Assembly: GCA_030682255.1 (NCBI GenBank)
Contig: JAUXOK010000010.1
Coordinates: 124,001 to 188,000 of the forward strand
Reading direction: 5' to 3'
From: Bacteroidota bacterium
Lineage (GTDB): Bacteria; Bacteroidota; Bacteroidia; NS11-12g; UBA955
Length of the DNA stretch: 64,000 bases
Both the position numbers and the translations under genes were made by a program. Below are positions 9,067 to 17,933 of the stretch, in pieces. Numbering within the stretch: the stretch's first letter is position 1; each line of letters opens with the position of its first letter. The notes beneath the pieces were generated by a model that was not told the DNA's origin, ran no database searches, and saw nothing but the letters and a program-made list of their open reading frames with translations.

Positions 9067-10179
9067 ATGATTATCGGTGTTCCAAAAGAAATTAAAAATA
9101 ACGAAAACAGAGTAGCTGTAACGCCTGCAGGGGTGAGCGAATTCGTTAGAAGTGGCCACACAGTTTATGTGCAACATACGGCTGGAAATGGCAGTGGTTT
9201 CAGTGATGAAGAGTATACGGAAGCTGGAGCAACTATTTTGCCAACAATCGAAGATGTTTATGCAGTAGCAGAAATGATTGTTAAGGTAAAAGAACCAATC
9301 GAAAGCGAATACAAATTGATTAAAAAAGGTCAATTGTTATTTACTTATTTTCACTTTGCAAGTTATGAGCCATTAACACATGCTATGATTGCAAGTGGTG
9401 CAACATGTTTGGCTTATGAAACAGTTGAGAAAAACGATCGTTCATTGCCCTTGTTAGTTCCAATGAGTGAGGTTGCAGGTAGAATGTCTATTCAACAAGG
9501 GGCTAAATATTTAGAAAAACCAATGGGTGGAAGAGGTATTTTACTAGGAGGTGTTCCGGGTGTTAAACCAGCAGAAGTTTTGGTTTTAGGTGGTGGTATT
9601 GTGGGAACACAAGCTGCTAAAATGGCTGCAGGTATGGGCGCTCAAGTTACTATCATGGATATTTCAATTCCACGTCTACGTCAGTTAGACGATATTATGC
9701 CTGCTAACGTTCAAACGATGTTTAGTAACTCATACAATATTAAAGCGGCTATTAAAACTGCCGATTTAGTGATTGGAGGTGTATTGATTCCAGGTGCAAA
9801 AGCGCCACACTTAATTACCAAAGATAATTTAAGTTCAATGAAAAAAGGTTCTGTATTGGTGGATGTTGCGGTTGACCAAGGCGGATGTTTTGAAACAACT
9901 AAACCAACCACGCATGCTGACCCAATTTATGTAATAGATGATGTTATTCACTATTGCGTTGCCAATATGCCAGGTGCTGTTCCTTACACTTCAACTTTAG
10001 CTTTAACCAATGCAACTTTACCGTATGCTATTCAATTGGCAAATCAAGGTTGGCAAAAAGCTTGTGCAAGCAACAATGAATTAAAATTAGGTTTAAATGT
10101 TGTTGACGGAAAAGTAGTTTACAAAGCCGTTTCAGATGCATTCAACTTACCTTATACTTCTGTAGATTCAGTTTTATAA
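9067..10179 (+). CDS. ald: Alanine dehydrogenase
   Basis: 370 residues, the standard length. It carries out reversible NAD+-dependent deamination of L-alanine to pyruvate and ammonia in the cytoplasm. The family start MIIGVPKEIKNNENRVAVTP is complete. KVKEP (about residue 75) and YFHFASYEPLT (about 95) carry the substrate-binding lysine and histidine. VLVLGGGIVGTQAAKMA (about 170) is the NAD-binding loop, followed by VDVAVDQGGCFETT (about 265). It has its own promoter and a strong terminator 20 bp after the stop, so it is monocistronic. Confidence 0.96.
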   Translation: MIIGVPKEIKNNENRVAVTPAGVSEFVRSGHTVYVQHTAGNGSGFSDEEYTEAGATILPTIEDVYAVAEMIVKVKEPIESEYKLIKKGQLLFTYFHFASYEPLTHAMIASGATCLAYETVEKNDRSLPLLVPMSEVAGRMSIQQGAKYLEKPMGGRGILLGGVPGVKPAEVLVLGGGIVGTQAAKMAAGMGAQVTIMDISIPRLRQLDDIMPANVQTMFSNSYNIKAAIKTADLVIGGVLIPGAKAPHLITKDNLSSMKKGSVLVDVAVDQGGCFETTKPTTHADPIYVIDDVIHYCVANMPGAVPYTSTLALTNATLPYAIQLANQGWQKACASNNELKLGLNVVDGKVVYKAVSDAFNLPYTSVDSVL

Positions 10180-10199
10180 TAGCTAATTAAATAAATTCA

Positions 10200-10230
10200 G
10201 AAAGCCAATAATGAAAATTTATTGGCTTTC
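10200..10230. terminator. Bidirectional terminator hairpin between ald and the b5-like gene
   Basis: Perfect 11-bp stem, GAAAGCCAATA (10200-10210) with TATTGGCTTTC (10220-10230), and a 9-nt loop. It lies between two convergent genes, which suits termination from both sides. Confidence 0.8.
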
Positions 10231-10251
10231 TTATGTCATAAACTTGTCAAA

Positions 10252-10479
10252 TTATTTAAGAATGCCAATGCATTCGAATTTTTCAAAGACACTTTTTGTG
10301 TGAGGTGCTTTGTCAATCTCAAGAGTTAAGTCTTGACCCGCCCAATGCTCATAATGCTTGCCATCTCGCCACAATCTGCTTTCGGTAACATCATAAATTT
10401 TGCCGTTAAATGCTACCCAAATTTCAGGTTTGTCTTGACCATTTCTTAAGGCTAGTTGTTGAAGTGTATATTGCTGCAT
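10252..10479 (-). CDS. Cytochrome b5-like haem-binding protein
   Basis: 75 residues. FTLQQLA-like N terminus, then PEIWVAFNGKIYDVT and KHYEHWAGQDLT, match the cytochrome b5-like haem/steroid-binding domain (PF00173 type). Candidate axial residues are H42 or H45 in KHYEHWAG and H60 in DKAPHT. There is no signal peptide or membrane helix, so it is a soluble cytoplasmic protein made of the domain alone. Such small b5 proteins probably act in electron transfer or haem binding; the partner is unknown. The start at 10479 is the only good ATG. Confidence 0.75.
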   Translation of the reverse strand: MQQYTLQQLALRNGQDKPEIWVAFNGKIYDVTESRLWRDGKHYEHWAGQDLTLEIDKAPHTKSVFEKFECIGILK

Positions 10480-10503
10480 TGTGTTTTTATTAAAATAAAT
10501 CTC

Positions 10504-10511
10504 TATTTTTG
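10504..10511 (+). promoter_or_regulatory. -7 box TATTTTTG of the two-component/HmuY operon
   Basis: Exact TAnnTTTG with an ATTG (10478-10481) 22 bp upstream as a possible -33 element. The TTG start of the kinase follows at 10533. Confidence 0.55.
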
Positions 10512-10532
10512 AGGTTACAAATTTAAGAACTT

Positions 10533-11675
10533 TTGAAACTCAGAATTTTTTTCGCTGTAATTTTAATGTACATGTTTTTCGTGTTCAGTTGGTGGCTTTA
10601 TTCGTTTATAAGTTTAGTAAGCTCAGAATATAAATTAGAAAAAGAAAATTTAAATTTAACTTCATTGTTAGTAAGAAAGAGAATAATTACAAGTGTGGAG
10701 CAAATGTATGATAACAAAGCTGAATCGCCTTATGATTTTTATTTGAATAATATTGATACTATTAAAAAAATTCATGCTAATTTAAATCAAGAATTTGCAA
10801 TCATGACTCACTTATCACTTGCTGACACAAACGCTTATTTTACGAATATGATAAGCGTTAGTGTTGTAAAAGAAGAATTTGACAAAATACAAAAACGATA
10901 TCTCAGTAAAAAGCGAACCTATTATTCGGAAGTTTTATTTTTTGGATTACTGGTCATTATTGGTTCTATATGGATATATAGTAAGCTCGAGAAACTTCTT
11001 AATTTAAATAAAATTCAAAATAATTTCTTGTTATCTGTAACCCATGAACTTAAAACACCTATAACCGCCATTAAATTAAGTTCACAAACATTAATCAACA
11101 GAAAATTAGAGGATGATGTTAAGCTCAAAGTCCAAAATCAAATTCTTCAAAATGCAGATAGATTAAACGATTTAATTGATAATGTTTTACTTGCCAATAA
11201 CATAGATGGCAATATTTATGAATATAAATTTGCTAAAATAAATTTAAATGAACTAATAAATACAACTTCTAAAGAGGTTTTTTCGTCTTATGAATATGAA
11301 GGGGAGTTTATATTCAACGAAAGTGAACAAGAGATTTATGGTGATTATCTTGCTTTAAAATTAGTTTTCAGTAATTTATTGAATAATAGCATTAAATACG
11401 CAGGACAAAATTCGCAAATTAAAGTTGTTTATCAATTGAAAAACAAGGAGTTGTGTGTTAAGTTTTCAGATAATGGGAGTGGAATAGATGAAAACGAATT
11501 TAACAACATTTTTAATAAGTTTTACAGAGTTGGAGATGAAAATACAAGATCAACAAAAGGAACTGGTTTAGGTTTGTTTATTGTAAAAGAAATATTAAAA
11601 GCACATAATGCAAAGATTGAAGTGGAAAATATTTTACCACATGGTGCACAGTTTATCATAAAATTTAAAAAATAA
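10533..11675 (+). CDS. Sensor histidine kinase
   Basis: 380 residues starting with TTG; an in-frame stop lies just upstream, and later ATGs would remove the first membrane helix. Two membrane helices (about 4-28 and 134-150) enclose a sensor region of about 100 residues without a recognised domain. The HisKA box has the phosphorylated histidine H171 in FLLSVTHELKTPI. The ATPase shows the N box LLNNSIKYAG (about 285), G1 DNGSGID (about 312) and G2 GTGLGLFIVKE (about 343). The response regulator follows after 7 bp. The HmuY/TonB genes downstream suggest the pair senses something related to haem or metal supply. Confidence 0.9.
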   Translation: MKLRIFFAVILMYMFFVFSWWLYSFISLVSSEYKLEKENLNLTSLLVRKRIITSVEQMYDNKAESPYDFYLNNIDTIKKIHANLNQEFAIMTHLSLADTNAYFTNMISVSVVKEEFDKIQKRYLSKKRTYYSEVLFFGLLVIIGSIWIYSKLEKLLNLNKIQNNFLLSVTHELKTPITAIKLSSQTLINRKLEDDVKLKVQNQILQNADRLNDLIDNVLLANNIDGNIYEYKFAKINLNELINTTSKEVFSSYEYEGEFIFNESEQEIYGDYLALKLVFSNLLNNSIKYAGQNSQIKVVYQLKNKELCVKFSDNGSGIDENEFNNIFNKFYRVGDENTRSTKGTGLGLFIVKEILKAHNAKIEVENILPHGAQFIIKFKK

Positions 11676-11682
11676 AAAAGAT

Positions 11683-12393
11683 ATGCCTAAAAGAATATTG
11701 TTGGTAGAAGATGAAGCAAGTTTACATGAATTGTTAAAATTAAATCTAGAAATAGATGGAAACAAAGTTATTGGTGTAAAAGATGGTGAATCTGCCATCA
11801 AAAAGTTTAAAGAAGAACAATTTGATTTAATCATTTTAGACGTAATGATACCCGGAATAAATGGTCTCAATGTTTGTGAAAGTATAAGATTGAAAGATAG
11901 AAACGTGCCAATTTTGTTTTTATCAGCGAAAAGCAGGCCAGAGGATAGGGTGGAAGGCTTGAAAAAGGGCGCTGATGATTACTTAACTAAACCATTTAAT
12001 CTTGAGGAATTACAATTGAGAATCAATAATTTGTTGACAAGGAATTATAAAGGAAGTAATGTAAGTGCAGCATATCCTACTGGACAAAATACAGAATATT
12101 CATTTGGGTTAAATTATGTGAATTTCGAAACACATGAGGCAAAAGGTGTTAATGGCGTTTTTTTATTAACCAAAAAAGAAGTTATGTTACTAAGATTATT
12201 AATAGAACATAAAAATGAAATTGTAAGCCGAGAAAAGATATTACAAACTGTTTGGGGCTATTCTGTTTATCCTGCAACCCGAACAATCGATAACTTTATT
12301 TTGTCTTTTAGAAAATATTTTGAATTAGACCCCAAACACCCTAAATTTATTATTTCAATTAGAGGTGTAGGCTATATGTTTGAAGAACGATGA
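11683..12393 (+). CDS. OmpR/PhoB-family response regulator
   Basis: 236 residues. The receiver domain has the acidic pocket ED at 10-11, phosphoacceptor D53 (LIILDVMIPG), S81 and K103 (DYLTKPF). The C-terminal winged-helix domain contains LTKKEVMLLRLLIEHKNEIV, VWGYSVYPATRTIDNFI and the terminal RGVGYMFEE, which are OmpR-type signatures. It is co-transcribed with the kinase at 10533. The next gene has its own promoter box at 12454-12461, a plausible target of this regulator. Confidence 0.93.
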   Translation: MPKRILLVEDEASLHELLKLNLEIDGNKVIGVKDGESAIKKFKEEQFDLIILDVMIPGINGLNVCESIRLKDRNVPILFLSAKSRPEDRVEGLKKGADDYLTKPFNLEELQLRINNLLTRNYKGSNVSAAYPTGQNTEYSFGLNYVNFETHEAKGVNGVFLLTKKEVMLLRLLIEHKNEIVSREKILQTVWGYSVYPATRTIDNFILSFRKYFELDPKHPKFIISIRGVGYMFEER

Positions 12394-12453
12394 TTTATTG
12401 TCATTTTTTTGTCATTTAAACAGTTGTTTACGTTATTAAAACATTAAATAAGT

Positions 12454-12461
12454 TAACTTTG
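12454..12461 (+). promoter_or_regulatory. -7 box TAACTTTG before the HmuY-like gene
   Basis: Exact TAnnTTTG followed by CAC, 26 nt before the ATG at 12488. A TTTA at 12427-12430 is a weak -33 candidate. Confidence 0.55.
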
Positions 12462-12487
12462 CACTCAAATTTATTTAATATCTTAAA

Positions 12488-13750
12488 ATGAAAAAATTAT
12501 ACTTCGTAGTTGCAATTATTGGTTTTGCAAATTCTCTTTTCTCACAATGCCCTGCTAACGATAGTACATTGATGGGTTCATTTACATCTAATGATGTTTT
12601 TTATAGCTTAGCAAATGGCACAGTAAAAACCATTTCAAATACCAATTGGCATTTGGCTTTTTCTGTTCAAAGAAGTCAATTCCCAAACAACCCTTCAACA
12701 GGAGTTGCTATCAGAGTTAATTCTGGTGGTGCCAATATGAAATTGGCCAAATTGCCTTCTTCTCAAACAGCAGCCAATTGGAGAAATATCGACACCACAG
12801 GTTTGTATGCTTTGCCACAATTGATAGATTCAGATAGTAATTGGTACATGACAGCATTTACAAGTGGTTATAATCCAGCTAATCCTTTTAATTTTATTTG
12901 GGGAAATTATAACATGACTACAAAAAATGTTGATGGGTCATCTGTTTTTGTGCTTTACAACACCACAAGTGGAATCTATAAAAAAATAACAATACCTCAA
13001 TTAACCTATGACTCCATGTGGAATATTGTCATTTCAAATATTGATAACTCAGATTCAAATCATATCCAAATCAATAAAAATGATTATCCAAACAAAATGT
13101 TTGTTTATTATAATGCAACAACTAATCAATTAGAAGATAGAGAACCAGCCAAAAATACTTGGGATTTACTTTGGACTAAATATCTAACTTATGTAGTGAG
13201 TCCTCAAGGAAGTGGAATGTATCCATTATCTGGTGTGTTTTCTAACCCAGCTGTTACAGTGGCAAAAAATATTGGAAAAAAATGCGACCAAGTTTGGTTA
13301 ATTAATAAAACAGCCAAAGATAATCCCAAAATTTCACTAATTGGAGGTGATTGGAAAACCTTTACAATGGGTACATATCAAATTACGGATACATTTGTAT
13401 ATTTCATTACAGCCAATTCAAAAACCTATAAATTGACTTTTAAAGGATTTGTAGGTGGCGCTCAAGGAAAATCATTGTTTAATGTATATGAGGCTACATT
13501 ATCTAATAAGGATATTGCAACACAAGGGCAAACACTTATGGTGTATCCAAATCCTAGCAATGGCGAATTCCAAATCAAATCTAATGTTAATATTGTGTCT
13601 TATGAACTACATGACATAAAAGGGGTAAAAGTATTATCTGGTGTTTTAAATAACGAAAATATTAATATTTCTGAGTTTCAAAACGGCATGTATATCCTAA
13701 CAATAACTACCGAAGCAGGGAAATATTATTCAAAATTAATTAAGAACTAG
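12488..13750 (+). CDS. HmuY-like secreted protein with T9SS type A sorting domain
   Basis: 420 residues. A signal peptide (about residues 1-20, ending FANSLFSQ) is followed by two HmuY-type segments: TNWHLAFSVQRS (about 55) and NTWDLLWTKYLTYV (about 225). HmuY-family proteins (PF14064 type) bind haem outside the cell and pass it to a TonB receptor. The C terminus (MVYPNPSNGEFQIKS, YELHDIKGVKVLSG, NGMYILTITTEAGKYYSKLI) is a type A T9SS sorting domain, so the protein is probably exported to the surface. The TonB receptor starts 3 bp after the stop. Haem as the ligand is inferred, not visible. Confidence 0.75.
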   Translation: MKKLYFVVAIIGFANSLFSQCPANDSTLMGSFTSNDVFYSLANGTVKTISNTNWHLAFSVQRSQFPNNPSTGVAIRVNSGGANMKLAKLPSSQTAANWRNIDTTGLYALPQLIDSDSNWYMTAFTSGYNPANPFNFIWGNYNMTTKNVDGSSVFVLYNTTSGIYKKITIPQLTYDSMWNIVISNIDNSDSNHIQINKNDYPNKMFVYYNATTNQLEDREPAKNTWDLLWTKYLTYVVSPQGSGMYPLSGVFSNPAVTVAKNIGKKCDQVWLINKTAKDNPKISLIGGDWKTFTMGTYQITDTFVYFITANSKTYKLTFKGFVGGAQGKSLFNVYEATLSNKDIATQGQTLMVYPNPSNGEFQIKSNVNIVSYELHDIKGVKVLSGVLNNENINISEFQNGMYILTITTEAGKYYSKLIKN

Positions 13751-13753
13751 GAC

Positions 13754-15754
13754 TTGTTTCAAAAAATTGTCTTTATCATTTTTTTTAGTATTGTCCTTAG
13801 TTTTAAGGCAATGTCTCAAATTGAGGATACGGCTATTTTTAATACAGTTGTAATTACTGGAGAAATTAAACCAACAGAATCCTCTAAATCAGTTCAAAAT
13901 GTTAGAATAATAACTTTGAAAACAATTGAAAGGCAAGGAGCGGTTAATTTAGGTGATTTGCTTTCAAAGGAGTTAAATGTTAGATTATCTAATGATAATA
14001 TTTTAGGAACTTCATTAAGTTTACAGGGAATCAGTGGTCAAAATATTAAAATATTATTAGATGGTGTTCCGCTTATTGGAAGAGAAAATGGAAACATTGA
14101 CTTAAGTCAAATCAATCTATCTAACATAGAAAGAATTGAAATGATTGAAGGACCATTGTCTGTTATTTATGGCACTGATGCCCTTGGAGGTGTTATTAAT
14201 TTAATTTCTAAGAAAATAACACTTGATAAAAATTCTCAAATCAATGCAAATGCATATACCGAATCAATTGGTCATACCAATGTTGGTGCAGGTGGCATTT
14301 TTAAATTTAATAATGCTAATATTTCAGCTAGTCTAAATAGGAATTTTTTTTCTGGATTTTCTCCCAATAGTTCTAGAGTTATGCTTTGGAAACCAAAGCA
14401 ACAGGTTTTTGGAAGCTTTGGAATTCACAGTGATGTAAGCAAAAAGATAAGAGTGAGATTTAAAACTGATATTTTTAGCGAGAAAATTGAAAACAGAGGT
14501 TCGCCCGTTGTTAATCATTTAGAGGCTTATGCATTTGATGAATATTATTTAACCAATCGAAATATTAATTCTTTGGATATTAATTTCAAGCAAAACACAA
14601 AAACAAATTGGAATGTATTGTCTTCATTTGGTTTTTATCAAAGAGATAAAATTACCTATCGCAAAGATTTAGTTACATTACAATCTGATGTAATCCCAAC
14701 ACAAGAAGCCAATACTTCTACCTCTTTTTTGAATTTTATGACTAGGGGAACATACAATAAAACAGCTAGTAAGATTTTTAATTATCAGTTTGGATACGAT
14801 ATAAATCTTAACAGTGCTTTTGGCTCAAGAATTTTGAGTGAAAAAGGAAAAATTAACGATTATGCCATTTTCAGTTGTTTTGAATACAAACCGAATCAAT
14901 TTTTTATTTTAAAACCTGGTTTTAGGGCCACTTATAACAACCGTTATTCAGCGCCATTTGTTCCATCCATTCAATTTCAATATGGCAGAGTTAAAAATTT
15001 AACAATAAGATATGCTTATGGGAGAGGTTTTAGAGCTCCTAGTTTAAAAGAACTATATTTAGATTTTGTTGATTATAATCACAATATTACTGGAAATACT
15101 AATCTCAAAGCAGAAATGTCTGATAATCACAATATGTCATTTAAGTATAAGTTGAAAGTAAAAAAATCAAGAATTGTGTATATTGAAAATAGTTATTTCT
15201 ATAATAAAATATATAATCAAATTGCAATTGTAGCTGTAAATCCGATAGCATTAGAATATACATATAGAAACATTGATTTTTTCAGGTCGAATGGAGCAAA
15301 TTTAAATGTAACAACCCAGTCTAGTAAGCTCATTTTTTCAATGGGAGCTTCATATACAGGGGTAAATAATAATGCATTTTTACAAGTGAATCAAAATAAG
15401 TTTTTTTACACACCTGAAGTAAGAAGTCAAATTTCTTATATGAAATCATTTAAAAAGCTTGATAAAACTACATTTTCAATATTTTATAAACATAATGGTA
15501 CATTGATGGGATATGCATTAGATGATACTAGAAATGTTGTTTCTACAAGAATAGAAGGTTTTTCAATTCTGGATTGTACCATTAATCAACCTTTTTATCA
15601 TAAAAAAGCAAGTTTAACATTTGGAGTTAAAAATATTTTAAATGTTACTACAATTCAGGCTACTGGGAATACTACAGTTCATAGTGGTGGTTCTAATTCA
15701 ATGCCAATTTCAGTTGGTCGTTCAGGTTTTATTCAACTTAATGTTAAAATATAG
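13754..15754 (+). CDS. TonB-dependent outer-membrane receptor (HmuR/FepA-like)
   Basis: 666 residues from a TTG start 3 bp after the HmuY-like gene. The signal peptide ends near FKAMSQ. The TonB box region VVITGEIKP is followed by the plug domain (SVQNVRIITLKTIERQGAVN, GDLLSKELNVRLSND, IKILLDGVPL, RIEMIEGPLSVIYGTDALGG) to about residue 155. The rest is a 22-strand-type barrel with the conserved YGRGFRAPSLKELYL segment near residue 423. The length is like siderophore or haem receptors, not SusC (about 1000). HmuY-like genes on both sides suggest haem or a metal complex as the substrate. Confidence 0.88.
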   Translation: MFQKIVFIIFFSIVLSFKAMSQIEDTAIFNTVVITGEIKPTESSKSVQNVRIITLKTIERQGAVNLGDLLSKELNVRLSNDNILGTSLSLQGISGQNIKILLDGVPLIGRENGNIDLSQINLSNIERIEMIEGPLSVIYGTDALGGVINLISKKITLDKNSQINANAYTESIGHTNVGAGGIFKFNNANISASLNRNFFSGFSPNSSRVMLWKPKQQVFGSFGIHSDVSKKIRVRFKTDIFSEKIENRGSPVVNHLEAYAFDEYYLTNRNINSLDINFKQNTKTNWNVLSSFGFYQRDKITYRKDLVTLQSDVIPTQEANTSTSFLNFMTRGTYNKTASKIFNYQFGYDINLNSAFGSRILSEKGKINDYAIFSCFEYKPNQFFILKPGFRATYNNRYSAPFVPSIQFQYGRVKNLTIRYAYGRGFRAPSLKELYLDFVDYNHNITGNTNLKAEMSDNHNMSFKYKLKVKKSRIVYIENSYFYNKIYNQIAIVAVNPIALEYTYRNIDFFRSNGANLNVTTQSSKLIFSMGASYTGVNNNAFLQVNQNKFFYTPEVRSQISYMKSFKKLDKTTFSIFYKHNGTLMGYALDDTRNVVSTRIEGFSILDCTINQPFYHKKASLTFGVKNILNVTTIQATGNTTVHSGGSNSMPISVGRSGFIQLNVKI

Positions 15755-16787
15755 TATTTTGAGAAATATATTGATTATAGGATCGTTTTTATTGTTGTTT
15801 TTAACATCTTGCTTTAAAAAAGAAATTCCAATTCAATTGCCTTATGGTGAATCGCAAATTCAGTCGTTTTATCTTGGTGCAAATTATGAAAATCAGATTT
15901 TCTTTGATTTAAGTAGCAATTCTTTTCAAACACGTGGTTTAATAGACTGGGATTTGAGATTTGAATCGTCTGATAAAGGAATAGGTGTGTTTATTAATAA
16001 TGGGTATGATATAAAAATCAGAAAAACTAATTTGTATAATCTTGACGAACCATTAACCTTAGATACTAACTATATAAAAACATTGCCAGATTTGATTGAT
16101 GCCCCAGAAGGAAACTTTGAAAGTTCAGCCATTGGAGATTGGCGAAATTATGTTTTAACAACAAGTAATAAAAGTGGTATTTATATACTTGAATTAATTT
16201 ATAACAAGGGTTGGGATAGATATATGAGGATGCAAATATTGAGTGTAAATGACAGCGGTTATATGTGCAAATTCAGTCCTTTAAGTTATAATGGAAGCTT
16301 AGTAAAAGAATGGCCAGATATTACATTTATTCCAAAAGATAAAACCCAGAATTTCACCTATTTTACTTTTAAAAATGGCGGTAGAGTTGTTGATAATGCT
16401 GAGCCTAACAAAAATACGTGGGATTTGGAATTTACAAAATATAAACACATTTTTTATAATTATGGACCCAACCCATTTCCATATTTAGTTACGGGCGTTT
16501 TAAGTAATAGTAATCAAGTTGAAGTTGCAATGGATACAACTACTAATTATGATAATATTAACGCAAATGATTTGTCTAAATATCAATTTACAAAAAATAG
16601 AAATGGTATTGGCTTTGAATGGAAGTCATTTGATTTTAGTTCGAGTTTTGTTTTTAGTGTTAATAATAAGAATACCTACATCATTAAAGACACAGATGGA
16701 AAACATTACAAATTAAGATTTTTGGATTTTTATAATGAGCAACGGGTTAAAGGTTACCCGAAATTTGAATTTATTTTGATAAAATAG
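15741..16787 (+). CDS. HmuY-like lipoprotein
   Basis: 348 residues from ATG 15741, overlapping the receptor gene by 14 bp; TTG 15759 is an alternative start. Lipoprotein signal with lipobox LTSC, Cys24. Two HmuY-type segments are visible: IDWDLRFESSDKGIGVFINN (about 72) and NTWDLEFTKYKHIFYN (about 228). These parallel those in the T9SS-exported protein two genes upstream, so the operon carries one secreted and one lipid-anchored HmuY-like protein on either side of the receptor. Family assignment rests on these motifs and the context; ligand unknown. Confidence 0.7.
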   Translation: MLKYSILRNILIIGSFLLLFLTSCFKKEIPIQLPYGESQIQSFYLGANYENQIFFDLSSNSFQTRGLIDWDLRFESSDKGIGVFINNGYDIKIRKTNLYNLDEPLTLDTNYIKTLPDLIDAPEGNFESSAIGDWRNYVLTTSNKSGIYILELIYNKGWDRYMRMQILSVNDSGYMCKFSPLSYNGSLVKEWPDITFIPKDKTQNFTYFTFKNGGRVVDNAEPNKNTWDLEFTKYKHIFYNYGPNPFPYLVTGVLSNSNQVEVAMDTTTNYDNINANDLSKYQFTKNRNGIGFEWKSFDFSSSFVFSVNNKNTYIIKDTDGKHYKLRFLDFYNEQRVKGYPKFEFILIK

Positions 16788-16893
16788 TTATAATCATTTT
16801 GTTTTAAGAACATTGTGTAGCACATATGTATGTTTTTATCGACTAAAATAAGTTCTTAAAGTAAAAAATTATTTTAAAATCCTTAAAATTCAG

Positions 16894-16901
16894 CATCTTT
16901 G
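16894..16901 (+). promoter_or_regulatory. -7 box CATCTTTG of the nrnA-polysaccharide operon
   Basis: One mismatch to TAnnTTTG, followed by CA and 12 nt before the nrnA ATG at 16914. A TTTAAGAAC/GTTCTTAAA inverted repeat (16803-16811 and 16852-16860) encloses the upstream region. Confidence 0.45.
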
Positions 16902-16913
16902 CATATTCTAAAT

Positions 16914-17933
16914 ATGCTTTCTACGGTTGCAATAAATATTTTTAATCTTTTAAAAGAGAAGACCTTGCCCAAAGTTGTCATTACAACTCATCACAAGCCA
17001 GATGCTGATGCAATGGGTTCAAGTATGGGCTTGCATCATTTTTTGAAACAAATAGGAATAGATTCTAAAGTTATTTCTCCTACCGATTTTGCCAATAATT
17101 TAAAATGGATGCCAAATTCAGAAAATGTTATAAATTTTGAAGAATCTACAGATTTATGCAAAGCAATTACTGATGAAGCAGATTTTATTTTTTGTTTAGA
17201 TTTTAATGATTTAAAAAGGATTAATGAATATGGAGAGGTGGTTTCAGCAACAAAATCTATCAAGATTTTAATAGATCATCATCAACATCCAATTGGTTTT
17301 GAGGATTATTCATATTGGGATGATAAAGCAAGTAGCACATGCGAATTGGTGTATAGGTTTATTCACGATATAGGACTGTCTGATTTAATAAACAAATCCA
17401 TAGCATCTTGTTTATATACTGGAATATTAATGGATACAGGTTCTTTCAAGTACAGCAATTGTTCCGGCCAAACACATAGGATTGTGGCTGAATTGATTGA
17501 TGCAGGAGCTAATCATATTGAAATTGGGGATGCAGTATTTGATAGTTTTTCAGAAGATAGAGTTAGATTTATTGGATATGCTATCAGCCAAAAAATGGAG
17601 GTTTTTAAAGACTTAAATACGGCATTAATAGTTATAAATGATCAAGAGCTTTTAAAATATAATGTTACGACAGGTGACACAGAAGGATTAGTTAATTATG
17701 GATTAAGTATAGAGGGTGTTAAATTTGCTGTGTTAATAATTGATAGAACCAAATTAGTAAAAATGAGCTTTAGAAGTAAAGGGAATTTTGCAGCAAATAA
17801 TTTTGCTAAGGAAAACTTTAATGGAGGCGGTCATTTTCATGCAGCTGGCGGAAGTAGTGATCTATCATTAGAAGATACAGTAAAAAAGTTTAAAACAATA
17901 TTATATAATTATAAGGAGGATTTAAATGTATAG
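16914..17933 (+). CDS. nrnA: DHH-family oligoribonuclease / pAp phosphatase NrnA
   Basis: 339 residues. The metal-binding motifs of the DHH/DHHA1 family are all present: TTHHKPDADAMGSS (25-37), CLDFNDL (about 95), the DHH motif ILIDHHQHP (D121-H123) and the C-terminal DHHA1 glycine loop GGGHFHAAGG (about 307). NrnA degrades 2-5-nt RNA oligomers and dephosphorylates pAp in the cytoplasm. The ATG at 16914 is preferred because the upstream in-frame TTG lies in the promoter box. It is the first gene of a run that continues with an 8-bp overlap into the FKBP lipoprotein. Confidence 0.9.
   Translation: MLSTVAINIFNLLKEKTLPKVVITTHHKPDADAMGSSMGLHHFLKQIGIDSKVISPTDFANNLKWMPNSENVINFEESTDLCKAITDEADFIFCLDFNDLKRINEYGEVVSATKSIKILIDHHQHPIGFEDYSYWDDKASSTCELVYRFIHDIGLSDLINKSIASCLYTGILMDTGSFKYSNCSGQTHRIVAELIDAGANHIEIGDAVFDSFSEDRVRFIGYAISQKMEVFKDLNTALIVINDQELLKYNVTTGDTEGLVNYGLSIEGVKFAVLIIDRTKLVKMSFRSKGNFAANNFAKENFNGGGHFHAAGGSSDLSLEDTVKKFKTILYNYKEDLNV

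Noticed and set aside
8911-9333. 140-codon minus-strand ORF overlapping the start of ald
   Set aside because: Antisense to a clearly conserved ald N terminus and its promoter; composition (many Phe, Cys, Asn) is typical of an antisense shadow.
15642-15740. Extended N terminus of the second HmuY-like protein
   Set aside because: It would overlap the receptor's conserved C-terminal strands in another frame, and a proper lipoprotein signal begins at 15741.
16803-16860. TTTAAGAAC/GTTCTTAAA as a terminator
   Set aside because: The 40-nt loop is too large for an intrinsic terminator and there is no T run; at most a regulatory dyad upstream of nrnA.
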